Assembly (NCBI GenBank): GCA_030039695.1
Contig: JASHVB010000862.1
Coordinates: 1 to 8,773, forward strand
Origin: Acetobacteraceae bacterium
GTDB lineage: Bacteria; Pseudomonadota; Alphaproteobacteria; Acetobacterales; Acetobacteraceae
Reading direction: 5' to 3'
DNA length: 8,773 bases
Both the position numbers and the translations under genes were made by a program. This document shows positions 1-6,523 of this stretch, piece by piece (position 1 is the first letter of the stretch; each line of letters opens with the position of its first letter). The notes under the pieces are model-generated. The model did no database searches. It saw only the letters and a list, made by a program, of their open reading frames with translations, and was not told the DNA's origin.

Positions 1-635
1 TGCGCCATGCCGGCGGCGACGCGCAGCGCGGTTATTCGGTCGTCGGTCATGCTGAGGCCGAGCCAAAGCAATAATGCTGGACGCAATGAGCGGTCGGCGA
101 ACAGTCGCAGTGTCCCGGGCCGCGGAATGACGAAGCCAGTGACCAGCGTTTCCGGCGAGGCCAGCCGGTCCAGCGTCACGCGCTCGCTGCCCTGCGCGGT
201 CGCGATCTCGACCTGTGCGTCCAGTGCCAGCAGCGCGGGCAACCCGTCATACCCCGCCCGCCGCGCCATGACGTTACCGCCGAGCGTGCCCGCGTAGCGC
301 ACACGCGGATTGGCCACTGAGTCCCAGAGCGCTGGCAGGTCGGGCAGCAGTCGCGCCAAACACGGGCTTTCGGCGATCGCGGCATGTGTCGCCATGGCGC
401 CGATGCGCAATTCGTCGGGGCCGCCGTCAATCGCCGCCAGGCCGGGTATGCCGTTCAGCCCGATCACGCGCTCGATCGGGTGGCCGTGCTTCAGCCAGTC
501 GATCAGATCAAGGCCGCCGGCGAGCCAGGCGCTGGTGCCGGATTGCTGACGCAGCGCCAGCGCCTCTGCCGGTGTCGCGGGGCGGTGCAGTGCGAAGGGG
601 GCGATGTGGCGTCGGGATCGCAATGCCACCAGCAT
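1..635 (-). CDS. FAD-binding (CoxM-type) subunit of a molybdenum hydroxylase, 3' end outside window
   Basis: Reads in from 635 and is still open at the left edge, so only about 211 N-terminal residues are seen; whole family members have about 260-300. This is the medium, flavin-carrying subunit of xanthine/CO-dehydrogenase-type hydroxylases, which passes electrons from the Mo and [2Fe-2S] subunits to an acceptor in the cytoplasm. Visible signs are the first FAD-contact segment LAGGLDLIDWLK (residues 38-49, in place of the usual AGGTDLL), the HAAIAESP stretch at 84-91, and NPRVRYAGTLGGNVM at 109-123, whose TLGGN matches the family's T-I-G-G-N flavin motif. The ATG at 635 is chosen because AGGAG (642-646) lies 6 bases before it. 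That ribosome site overlaps the TAG stop of the preceding short SDR frame, so translation is probably coupled. The large Mo and small FeS subunits are expected beyond position 1. The family call is firm; the substrate is unknown. Confidence 0.85.
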   Translation of the reverse strand, partial: MLVALRSRRHIAPFALHRPATPAEALALRQQSGTSAWLAGGLDLIDWLKHGHPIERVIGLNGIPGLAAIDGGPDELRIGAMATHAAIAESPCLARLLPDLPALWDSVANPRVRYAGTLGGNVMARRAGYDGLPALLALDAQVEIATAQGSERVTLDRLASPETLVTGFVIPRPGTLRLFADRSLRPALLLWLGLSMTDDRITALRVAAGMA

Positions 636-641
636 CGGTTT

Positions 642-646
642 CTCCT
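642..646 (-). promoter_or_regulatory. Ribosome binding site of the CoxM-type gene
   Basis: The minus strand reads AGGAG, with 6 bases between it and the ATG at 635. It overlaps the TAG stop codon (645-647) of the gene before it, as TAGGAG. This fixes the start of the FAD subunit and suggests that ribosomes finishing the short SDR frame re-initiate here. Confidence 0.7.
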
Positions 647-914
647 ATGGCTGCCCGACGGGATGGAGATCGATCACGTCGGCGCAAACGCGCGGCCGCG
701 CCGTCACGGCGCCATGGATTGCGACGGCGACCTCCGCCGGTTGCCCCGCTGCACGAGCGGCCCGGAGCGCCGCCAGTGCGTCCTCCTTCTCGGCATTGCC
801 GCTGGTGGCGAGCACCTGCGCGCCGGCCTCAGCCCGCATCAATGCGCTGGCAGCGCCGATGCCCGAGGAGGCGCCGCTCACCAGGAGACGCTTGCTCCCG
901 ACCACCTCAGGCAT
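645..914 (-). pseudogene. Internally deleted short-chain dehydrogenase/reductase (SDR) remnant, 89 codons
   Basis: The frame encodes 89 residues; normal SDRs have about 250. Residues 8-20 (KRLLVSGASSGIG) are the first strand and the G-x3-G-x-G nucleotide-binding turn of the SDR Rossmann fold, followed by the first helix and a second strand (QVLATSG, 33-39). From about residue 58 the text resembles the C-terminal end of YdfG-like SDRs: PAEVAVAIHGAV, then P-x-V and VIDLHPVGQ, compare the usual P-E-D-V-A-x-A-I ... P-x-V ... I-x-x-x-P-T-x-Q. The NNAG segment and the catalytic Ser, Tyr-x3-Lys are absent, so about 150 residues seem to have been lost in frame. It cannot be an active SDR. The start overlaps the Rieske gene's stop by 8 bases, and its stop overlaps the ribosome site of the next gene, so it may persist for translational coupling. 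The N-terminal assignment is firm; the C-terminal match is from motif memory and less sure. Confidence 0.65.
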
Positions 915-1230
915 TCACGACGACCATGCCGTGGTCGACCTCCAGGGCGATCGCGCTGAGCGCCTCGCCGGCACACGGCCCGAAAACGCAAACGCCGTCC
1001 TCCGGGCGAAACAGCGCGCCATGGCCCGTGCAACGCAGATAGCGGCCGTTGCGCGACAGCAGGCGCCGGGGTTCCCAGTCCAGCTCGATCCCCATATGCG
1101 GGCAGGCGTTGCGATACGCGGCCAGGCTTCCGTCTGAGCGACGCCACAGGATGACCGAGCGAGTTTCGTTGAGCCGTACGATGACCGGGCGGCCCTGCTG
1201 CACCGCATCGGCGGGGCACGCCGAATTCAT
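907..1230 (-). CDS. Small Rieske [2Fe-2S] ferredoxin-like protein
   Basis: A 107-residue single-domain Rieske protein, probably a cytoplasmic electron carrier since no signal peptide or membrane segment is seen. The cluster ligands are clear: C43-P-H45 in ACPHMGIELDW and C67-T-G-H70 in CTGHGALF. The spacer between the two ligand pairs is 21 residues, longer than the 15-17 common in oxygenase ferredoxins, but the DW...GRYL...CTGHGALFRPEDGVC layout resembles a known group of stand-alone Rieske proteins. Two further cysteines (C81, C86) follow. The ATG at 1230 overlaps the stop of the permease gene as ATGA, and the end overlaps the SDR remnant by 8 bases, so it sits inside the operon. Its position just before the FAD subunit of a molybdenum hydroxylase suggests a role in electron transfer to or from that enzyme, or to an unseen oxygenase. 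The domain is certain; the partner is inferred. Confidence 0.88.
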   Translation of the reverse strand: MNSACPADAVQQGRPVIVRLNETRSVILWRRSDGSLAAYRNACPHMGIELDWEPRRLLSRNGRYLRCTGHGALFRPEDGVCVFGPCAGEALSAIALEVDHGMVVVNA

Positions 1231-2084
1231 ACCAAACTGCCTGCACTGATGGGCGCGCCATACCAGCGACGCACGAACAGTTCGGCGAGTGCCACGGCGC
1301 CGTACAGGAGCAACCCGATGACGCAGAGCAGCGCGATGGCAGCGAACACCAGCGCCGTCTCCCCGGCGGACGAGGCGAACATGATGATGTAGCCAAGACC
1401 TTCCTGCGCGGTGACGAACTCGCCGATGATCACACCGATAATCGCGACGGTGACGCCGACCTTCAGGCCGGCGAAGATGTGCGGGATGGCGTAGGGCACC
1501 CGCACGCGAAAGAAGATCTGCCAGGTACTTGCGGTGAGCGAGCGGCAGAGGCGCAGCGCGATGGGATCGGCGGCGCGGAAGCCGGCGGCGGCGGACACGG
1601 CGATCGGAAAGAACGACAGAAACACTGCGAAGGCCAGACGCGAACTGGCACCCATGCCAAGCCAGATGATGAACAACGGCGCCACCGCGACCTTCGGTAC
1701 CAGTTGAAAGACCAACACGTGCGGCCAGAGCGCCTGCTCAACGCGGCGGGACACCACGATCAAGCCGCCCAGCGTGGCGCCTAGCACGGCAGCCATGAGG
1801 AAGCCCACGACAGTATCAACGAACGTTGGCCAAGCCTGTTGCAGAAGAATTGGCATTGCGCGCACCAGCATCGCCCACACTGCGGTCGGCGGTACGAGCA
1901 GCATCGGCGATACGGCGAGCCAGACCGTCAGCACCTGCCACGCCAGCAGCATGGCGGCGGCGAACAGGATCGGCAGCAGGACCGGCCGCCATGCGACGCG
2001 GCCCAGCGACGAGCGGCGCGACAACGCGGGACGGCGGAGCCTGCGGGCCAGGACTGTCGGAATGGTGGCGATGCTCTGTGTCAT
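1227..2084 (-). CDS. ABC transporter permease (SsuC/TauC-type), copy paired with SBP1
   Basis: A 285-residue inner-membrane permease of the binding-protein-dependent (BPD_transp_1) family that carries nitrate, taurine, sulfonate and pyrimidine-type substrates. It has about six hydrophobic segments (near residues 34-58, 90-113, 122-142, 148-167, 205-224, 247-268). The cytoplasmic EAA-type loop that docks on the ATPase covers about 176-208 (LCRSLTASTWQIFFRVRVPY, then IPHIFAGL). It is a paralogue of the permease at 5642-6523: compare VFQLVPKVAVAPLFIIWLGM with AFQVIPKIALAPLFVVWLGI. The ATG at 2084 gives the normal family length. The frame stays open upstream to 2330, but that extension would run into the SBP1 gene and is not membrane-like. 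No strong ribosome site is seen. The stop overlaps the Rieske start as ATGA. No second ATPase gene lies nearby, so it probably uses the one at 6516-7319. Confidence 0.87.
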   Translation of the reverse strand: MTQSIATIPTVLARRLRRPALSRRSSLGRVAWRPVLLPILFAAAMLLAWQVLTVWLAVSPMLLVPPTAVWAMLVRAMPILLQQAWPTFVDTVVGFLMAAVLGATLGGLIVVSRRVEQALWPHVLVFQLVPKVAVAPLFIIWLGMGASSRLAFAVFLSFFPIAVSAAAGFRAADPIALRLCRSLTASTWQIFFRVRVPYAIPHIFAGLKVGVTVAIIGVIIGEFVTAQEGLGYIIMFASSAGETALVFAAIALLCVIGLLLYGAVALAELFVRRWYGAPISAGSLV

Positions 2085-2144
2085 GGCCAAACCTGTCCGC
2101 GTGCGGGAATAACTCGGTGCTTCGCGTGCCCGGCCACACATCGC

Positions 2145-2170
2145 CGGTGGCGCGTGTTTGGCCGCCACCG
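2145..2170. repeat. 8-bp inverted repeat in the SBP1-permease gap
   Basis: CGGTGGCG (2145-2152) and CGCCACCG (2163-2170) are perfect complements separated by 10 bases, and would form a GC-rich hairpin in the transcript. It lies in the 146-base gap (2085-2230) between the binding-protein gene and its permease, the widest gap inside the operon. No T-run follows on the minus strand, so it is not a typical intrinsic terminator. Hairpins at this place in ABC operons can protect the upstream message and raise the binding protein over the permease; that role is inferred. Nothing else is recognisable in the gap. Confidence 0.35.
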
Positions 2171-2230
2171 CGCGACATCTCCGATGGGCATGATCCGGGC
2201 GGCCAGACTGTGGAATCGCGACATTGCGCG

Positions 2231-3427
2231 TCAGGACATCAGCTTGCCGAACCCGGCGACCCGGGCATCGACTTCGGCCCACTGTGCCGGCGTTAATGCC
2301 ACCTTGCCGCCGAACTCCGGGTCGAACCACGCCGACAGCGCCGGTCGCTTCATGTCCTTGGTGGCCACATACTGCATGACCAGATCGACCATGCCTTCCA
2401 GCACTTTGGGATCGGCGTAACCAAGCCCATGCTGCTTGGCCGGCGGCTTTGCCACGGCGTAGTCGTGCAGCCCCAGCCCAACGCGCAGGAACTCTTTGAC
2501 GCCGGGATTCAGCGACATCTCCGGGAGTGCTTTGAGGAACAGCGCGGTGGCTTCCTGCGGTTCAGTCAGCGCAAAGGCGAGGCTCTCGCACGTCGCCGCC
2601 GCCATAGCCGCGCACAACGCGTGTTCCTCCTCCAGCGTGGCTTTCGTGGTTACCAGCGAGCTGCCGTAGGACGGCAGACCGACCGAGGAATACAGCATCC
2701 AACGCACCGGTACCTTACGGGAGATGAAAATTGGCAGGCTGGACGCCGCGATGCCGGTCATCGCGTCGATCTGCCTTTCGGCCAGCACGCGCTCCAGCAC
2801 CTTGGCATCCGTGTTGACGAATTGGATCGTCTTGAGGTCGAAGCCGGCCTTCTTGGCGTAGGCCGGAAAGAACGGAAATTCGGCGGAGGTGGGCACGTCG
2901 CCGATCTTTTTGCCGGCAAGCATTCTCGGCGCAGTGATCGTGCTGTCTGTCAGCACGCCGACGCCCATGCCAGCGTCGTAGTCCAGCACGCCGAGCGAGA
3001 CCAATGGCAGGCCCTTAGCGACCAACAGAATCGCTGGGGTGGTGATCATGGTGTTGAATTCAAACCGGCCGGCGGCGACGGCTTGGCCGGCGGCCATCGA
3101 ACCGTAGCCGCGGCTGATGTCGATATCGATGCCGTGTCTGGCGTAGATGCCCTTGGCCTTGCCGGCGATCAGGAACAGCGAGGTGCCTTCAGCGAGCCAG
3201 GGGAGGGTAAACTTCACCGTTCGCATGGCGGCAATGGCGGGTCGCGGCAGGGCGGCGCCGATGCCCGCGTTCACCGCGGCGGCGCCCGCAGCGAGCAGGA
3301 TGCGGCGGGGCAGGGTGCCCCGGGCGGCATGGCCGATAGCGGCCTGCGAAGCACAAATATCGCTGGCCGCTGCAGCCCGTCGTGGGTCGCGAGCCTTCGC
3401 ACGCCACGACGCGAGACGCTTCGTCAT
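2231..3427 (-). CDS. NMT1/THI5-type ABC substrate-binding protein (SBP1)
   Basis: A 398-residue periplasmic solute-binding protein that delivers substrate to the permease. The N-terminus carries a twin-arginine-like signal: PRRILLAAGAAAV (residues 40-52) then an A-x-A type site near 64-67 (AIAA). It is preceded by an unusually long basic and alanine-rich stretch of about 39 residues. The mature part begins TVKFTLPWLAEGTS and has DISRGYGSMAAGQAV, AGRFEF, KGLPLVSLG, LAGKKIGDVPTS and PAKQHGLGY, the pattern of NMT1/THI5-like and SsuA/TauA proteins. The same blocks recur in order in SBP2 (7465-8403), so the two are paralogues. The ATG at 3427 is favoured by GGAGG 8 bases upstream, 26 bases after the amidohydrolase stop. 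The substrate cannot be read from sequence; neighbouring ring or amide hydrolases suggest a small N-containing compound. The family call is firm. Confidence 0.88.
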   Translation of the reverse strand: MTKRLASWRAKARDPRRAAAASDICASQAAIGHAARGTLPRRILLAAGAAAVNAGIGAALPRPAIAAMRTVKFTLPWLAEGTSLFLIAGKAKGIYARHGIDIDISRGYGSMAAGQAVAAGRFEFNTMITTPAILLVAKGLPLVSLGVLDYDAGMGVGVLTDSTITAPRMLAGKKIGDVPTSAEFPFFPAYAKKAGFDLKTIQFVNTDAKVLERVLAERQIDAMTGIAASSLPIFISRKVPVRWMLYSSVGLPSYGSSLVTTKATLEEEHALCAAMAAATCESLAFALTEPQEATALFLKALPEMSLNPGVKEFLRVGLGLHDYAVAKPPAKQHGLGYADPKVLEGMVDLVMQYVATKDMKRPALSAWFDPEFGGKVALTPAQWAEVDARVAGFGKLMS

Positions 3428-3435
3428 CGCTCGAT

Positions 3436-3440
3436 CCTCC
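3436..3440 (-). promoter_or_regulatory. Ribosome binding site of SBP1
   Basis: The minus strand reads GGAGG, with 8 bases between it and the ATG at 3427. It lies in the 26-base gap after the amidohydrolase stop. It decides the start: the frame itself stays open to 3589, but the longer version would overlap the amidohydrolase gene, and this start gives the unusually long N-region before the signal sequence. Confidence 0.65.
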
Positions 3441-3453
3441 GCAATGCGTGTCT

Positions 3454-4794
3454 TCACGCGGCGAGTTGCTTCAGGTCGGGCAACAGCGGGCTGTCCGCGC
3501 CCATGACCTTGCCGGCGCGTACCACACGCTCGGGGTGCAGCAATTGATGCGCCACCACCTCCACCCCGTTGGAATCGCGCAGCGTCCATTCGCCCTGCAG
3601 CACGCGGAACACCGAAATGTCCGCGTCCATCCCAGCCCTCAGCGCGCCGATCCGGTCCTGCATGCGCAGCAGGTTGGCTGCATGGTTGGTCGCCATCGCC
3701 ACCACCTGCGGCAAGGCGACACCCAGCGCCATCATCTCGGTCATGGCGTGATGGATGCCGTACGGCGTGGAGAAGGGCAGTGACGCGTCTTCCGGCGGTT
3801 CCATGTCCGCCGTGTCGGTGAACATGCCGCGGTACCAGCGGCCGCCATCCGGGAACTTGATGTTGTAGCCGTGCAGGTCGGCGCCGAGCGTGGTGGGCAG
3901 GACGCCGGCCTCGATCACCGCGCGCGCATTATCAAAGCTAAAATGCGCACCCCGGCCGACATCGATCGTGACGCCCTTCGCGAGTGCCTCGAACACCAGC
4001 GGGTGGACCCTGCCGTCCTTTGCGACGAAGCCGGACGGATAGCGGGTGAAGGGATGAGCCAGTACGTCGCCGGCATCCAGCAACGGCACCACCTGCTCGA
4101 TGATGCTTTGCGGATCGACGCTTACGCCTTCCTTTTGTGGCCAGAGCGTGCCGAGGTGGACGTAAACCGGCAGCCCGAGTTCGCGTCCCGCCTGTTTGGC
4201 GAGCTTGAGCGATTCAAGACCCCAGCGGGAGTAGCCACCGGGTTCGGCATGCGCCTTGATGCCCTTCACCAGCGACGGGTTTTCCCGCGCTGTCTTGACG
4301 ATCGCGGCGACGTTGATGCCGCTTGGGCCGTAGAGATCGACGTAGCGGTGACCAAGCAGGCCGCCGGCCAGATAAGCGGAGATGAAGCTGAGCACGCGGC
4401 TCTGTGCCGGCTCGACGACATACTGGCGAAAGCCGTTGAAGGTCAGCGCAGAAGCGCCGCCCTGGTCGACCACCGTGGTGACGCCGCTGCGCACGCCGAC
4501 CATGTCGGCATTCAAGCCGAAATCACCGGTGACATGCTCGTAGATGTGCGCGTGGGTGTCGATCAGCCCCGGCGTCACCACAGACCCGGACAGGTTGATC
4601 TTGCGCGCCCGCGATGGGGCCGGCAGATCGGCGCCGACCGCGGCGATCTTGTCGCCCAGGATTGCGATATCGAGGATCGCATCGGTCCCGCTGGCCGGGT
4701 CGATGACCCGGCCGCCTTTCAGCACGATCTCATAGGCACCTGTCGGTGCGGACGAGGCCTTCTTACGCTTCACCGGGGTGGCGGCGCTGCTCAT
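3454..4794 (-). CDS. Metal-dependent amidohydrolase/deacetylase (dihydroorotase-like superfamily)
   Basis: A 446-residue member of the amidohydrolase superfamily, which hydrolyses cyclic amides, N-acyl groups or similar bonds with one or two divalent metals in a TIM barrel. After a short basic tail (residues 1-20, KRKK) the N-terminal beta-sandwich starts with IVLKGGRVIDPASG. Metal ligands fit well: H81-x-H83 in TPGLIDTHAHIY, K180 in VKGIKAHAEPGG (probably the carboxylated bridging lysine), H213 in PVYVHLGT, H247 in LAHPF and D306 in GADLHGYN. The ending ANLLRMQDRIGALRAGMDADISVF is the usual return to the beta-sandwich. The overall pattern resembles the EF_0837-like amidohydrolase/deacetylase group more than true dihydroorotases. 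The ATG at 4794 overlaps the stop of the alpha/beta hydrolase as ATGA and has GGAGG 7 bases upstream. Its place between two transporter halves suggests it acts on the imported compound in the cytoplasm. The exact substrate is unknown. Confidence 0.88.
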   Translation of the reverse strand: MSSAATPVKRKKASSAPTGAYEIVLKGGRVIDPASGTDAILDIAILGDKIAAVGADLPAPSRARKINLSGSVVTPGLIDTHAHIYEHVTGDFGLNADMVGVRSGVTTVVDQGGASALTFNGFRQYVVEPAQSRVLSFISAYLAGGLLGHRYVDLYGPSGINVAAIVKTARENPSLVKGIKAHAEPGGYSRWGLESLKLAKQAGRELGLPVYVHLGTLWPQKEGVSVDPQSIIEQVVPLLDAGDVLAHPFTRYPSGFVAKDGRVHPLVFEALAKGVTIDVGRGAHFSFDNARAVIEAGVLPTTLGADLHGYNIKFPDGGRWYRGMFTDTADMEPPEDASLPFSTPYGIHHAMTEMMALGVALPQVVAMATNHAANLLRMQDRIGALRAGMDADISVFRVLQGEWTLRDSNGVEVVAHQLLHPERVVRAGKVMGADSPLLPDLKQLAA

Positions 4795-5645
4795 GGGGAT
4801 GCCTCCATGCTGTGCGACGTGGCTGGGGTGCGTTGCAGGAAGTCCTGCAACAGGCGGGCGAAGGCGTCGGGCGCCTCGACCGGGATGATGTGCCCGGCAT
4901 CCGCCAGCAGATGCAGTTCCGCGCCCGGGATCAGGTCAGCGATCTGTTGCGAGGCGACAGGCGGGATCAGCGTGTCGCCCGTTCCCGCTATAACCAGCGT
5001 GGGGACGCGGATCCCGGGCAGGCCGTGAGACAGATCGTAGCCGTACACGGCGCGCATCGCGGCGGTGAGCGGTTCGGCCGGCGCAAGACAGCGCCAGTGC
5101 AGGAAGCGGGCAAGTTCCTCGGGGTGCTCGCGCCGCCAGGCGGCCGAGAAGATACTCTCCGCGGCGACCTGTGCGGCGGCTTGCGGTCCGGCGTCGGCGA
5201 GCGCGGCGATGCGCGCTTCCATGTTGGCTGCCGCGTCGGGGTGCGAGCGGCAGGAGGTCGCCACCAACACGAGGCGCGCCACCAGGTCGGGGCGGTTGAT
5301 CGCCAGCGCCTGCGCCACCATACCGCCTTGCGACAGGCCGACCAGCGTCGCGTCGCGCACCCTGAGGTGGTCGAGCAGGCTCGCCCAATCGTCGGCGAAC
5401 TGCGCAATGGAATAGGGCCCTGCGGGTTTGTCGCTGTCGCCATGGCCACGGGTATCGGCCGCGATCGCGCGGTGCTGCCGCGCCAGTTGGGTCAGCGTGG
5501 GGAACCACAGCGAGCTGTCCCAACCGAGCCCGTGCAACAACACCACCGGAGAGCCACTACCGGCCTCCACGCAGAACATGGACAGACGCGCTGTGCGCAC
5601 GCGCGCGGCAATCGCGCCGTCCGGGAAAGGGAACCAGCCGCTCAT
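4791..5645 (-). CDS. Alpha/beta-fold hydrolase (PcaD/RutD-like)
   Basis: A 284-residue cytoplasmic hydrolase with a complete catalytic triad: nucleophile S105 in VGLSQGGM, acid D224 in AGTGDTLIP and H252 in DAGHIIPVE. The oxyanion segment LLHGLGWDSSLW is at 36-47, and DTRGHGDSDKP at 64-74 is typical of the 3-oxoadipate enol-lactonase, aminoacrylate hydrolase (RutD) and N-formylmaleamate deformylase branch. No signal peptide is seen. The start at 5645 overlaps the permease stop as ATGA, and its own stop overlaps the amidohydrolase start as ATGA, so the three are translationally coupled. Proteins of this branch often act late in the breakdown of ring compounds, on a lactone, ester or amide product, which fits beside a ring-opening amidohydrolase. 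Sequence alone cannot separate esterase, lactonase and amidase activity. Confidence 0.88.
   Translation of the reverse strand: MSGWFPFPDGAIAARVRTARLSMFCVEAGSGSPVVLLHGLGWDSSLWFPTLTQLARQHRAIAADTRGHGDSDKPAGPYSIAQFADDWASLLDHLRVRDATLVGLSQGGMVAQALAINRPDLVARLVLVATSCRSHPDAAANMEARIAALADAGPQAAAQVAAESIFSAAWRREHPEELARFLHWRCLAPAEPLTAAMRAVYGYDLSHGLPGIRVPTLVIAGTGDTLIPPVASQQIADLIPGAELHLLADAGHIIPVEAPDAFARLLQDFLQRTPATSHSMEASP
4801..4805 (-). promoter_or_regulatory. Ribosome binding site of the amidohydrolase
   Basis: The minus strand reads GGAGG, with 7 bases (CATCCCC) between it and the ATG at 4794. It lies inside the last codons of the alpha/beta hydrolase gene and supports the ATGA-overlapping start. Confidence 0.65.
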
Positions 5646-6523
5646 CCGCGCCAGGCCTTGAGCAAGCGCTGCTCAAGCCACGCGATAATGCCGTAGAGCG
5701 CCAGCCCGATCCCGCACAGCACGGCCAGTGCAGCGAAAATGCGCGCGGTGTCGGCGCGCGAACTGGCGAGCAGGATGTATGAGCCGAGGCCGTTGTTCGA
5801 GGAAATGAACTCACCGATGATGATGCCGATCACGGAGAGCGTGGCCGCGACGCGCATGCCGCTGAAGAAGAATGGCAGCGCATAAGGAACTTGCACATGG
5901 CGAAAGATCTGGCTCTGCGTCGCCGTGAGCGAGCGGCAGAGGCGCACAGCGTTCGGTTCGGTCGCGAGCAGGCCAGTCAGAGTGGTGATCGCGATTGGGA
6001 AGAAGCTGATGAATACCGAGAACACCAGCCGTGACGGCGCACCGATGCCGAGCCAGACGACGAACAGCGGCGCGAGCGCAATCTTCGGGATGACCTGGAA
6101 CGCGACCAGATTGGCGTAGAGCATGTCGCGCAGGACCGGCGAGGTGGCCAGCATAGCCGCGAGTCCCGCGCCGAGGATGGCGGAGAGGATGCAGGCGAGC
6201 ACGGATTCGCCGCCCGTGAAGCAGGCCTGGTACAGCAGATCGCCCCAAGTGGCGATCAGCTGGTGAACGATGTCGGACGGCGCGGGCAGGATCACCGCGG
6301 GGATCGCCAGGAGTTTGGTGACTGCCTGCCAGGCGGCGAAGAACAGCCCCGCGGTGATGGAGGGCAGGATCATGGTCAGGGCGCGTTCCGAGACTTGCCG
6401 CCGCGACGCGGCGGGTGCCCTGGCGGCCGTGGTCGGCATGGTCATGACAGCCGCATCGGGATCCGCCACGGCCTGCCACGATGCGGTGCGCCCTGCTGGC
6501 GGTCGGCTCGACCCATCACGCAT
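5642..6523 (-). CDS. ABC transporter permease (SsuC/TauC-type), copy next to the ATPase
   Basis: A 293-residue inner-membrane permease of the BPD_transp_1 family. Hydrophobic segments lie near residues 52-68, 105-125, 138-158, 165-185, 224-240 and 262-283. The EAA-type ATPase-docking loop is about 192-224 (LCRSLTATQSQIFRHVQVPY, then ALPFFFSGM). It is closely similar to the permease at 1227-2084, most clearly in PKIALAPLFVVWLGIGAPSR and the following FISFFPIAI. The ATG at 6523 overlaps the ATPase stop by 8 bases (ATGCGTGA), which is why it is preferred. An ATG at 6445 would give a 267-residue protein without the disordered first 26 residues and is a real alternative, because neither start has a strong ribosome site. 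The stop overlaps the alpha/beta hydrolase start as ATGA. Together with the ATPase it forms the core of the importer; either binding protein may feed it. Confidence 0.87.
   Translation of the reverse strand: MRDGSSRPPAGRTASWQAVADPDAAVMTMPTTAARAPAASRRQVSERALTMILPSITAGLFFAAWQAVTKLLAIPAVILPAPSDIVHQLIATWGDLLYQACFTGGESVLACILSAILGAGLAAMLATSPVLRDMLYANLVAFQVIPKIALAPLFVVWLGIGAPSRLVFSVFISFFPIAITTLTGLLATEPNAVRLCRSLTATQSQIFRHVQVPYALPFFFSGMRVAATLSVIGIIIGEFISSNNGLGSYILLASSRADTARIFAALAVLCGIGLALYGIIAWLEQRLLKAWRG

Noticed and set aside
2085..2330. N-terminal extension of the 1227-2084 permease up to 2330.
   Set aside because: It would overlap the end of SBP1, is not hydrophobic, and makes the protein about 80 residues longer than its family; the ATG at 2084 gives the normal length.
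2429..5696. Long open frames on the plus strand opposite SBP1, the amidohydrolase and the alpha/beta hydrolase (for example 2429-3547 and 3871-5028).
   Set aside because: They are antisense to genes with complete motifs, their translations are rich in Arg, Gly and His with no domain, and such frames are common in GC-rich coding DNA.
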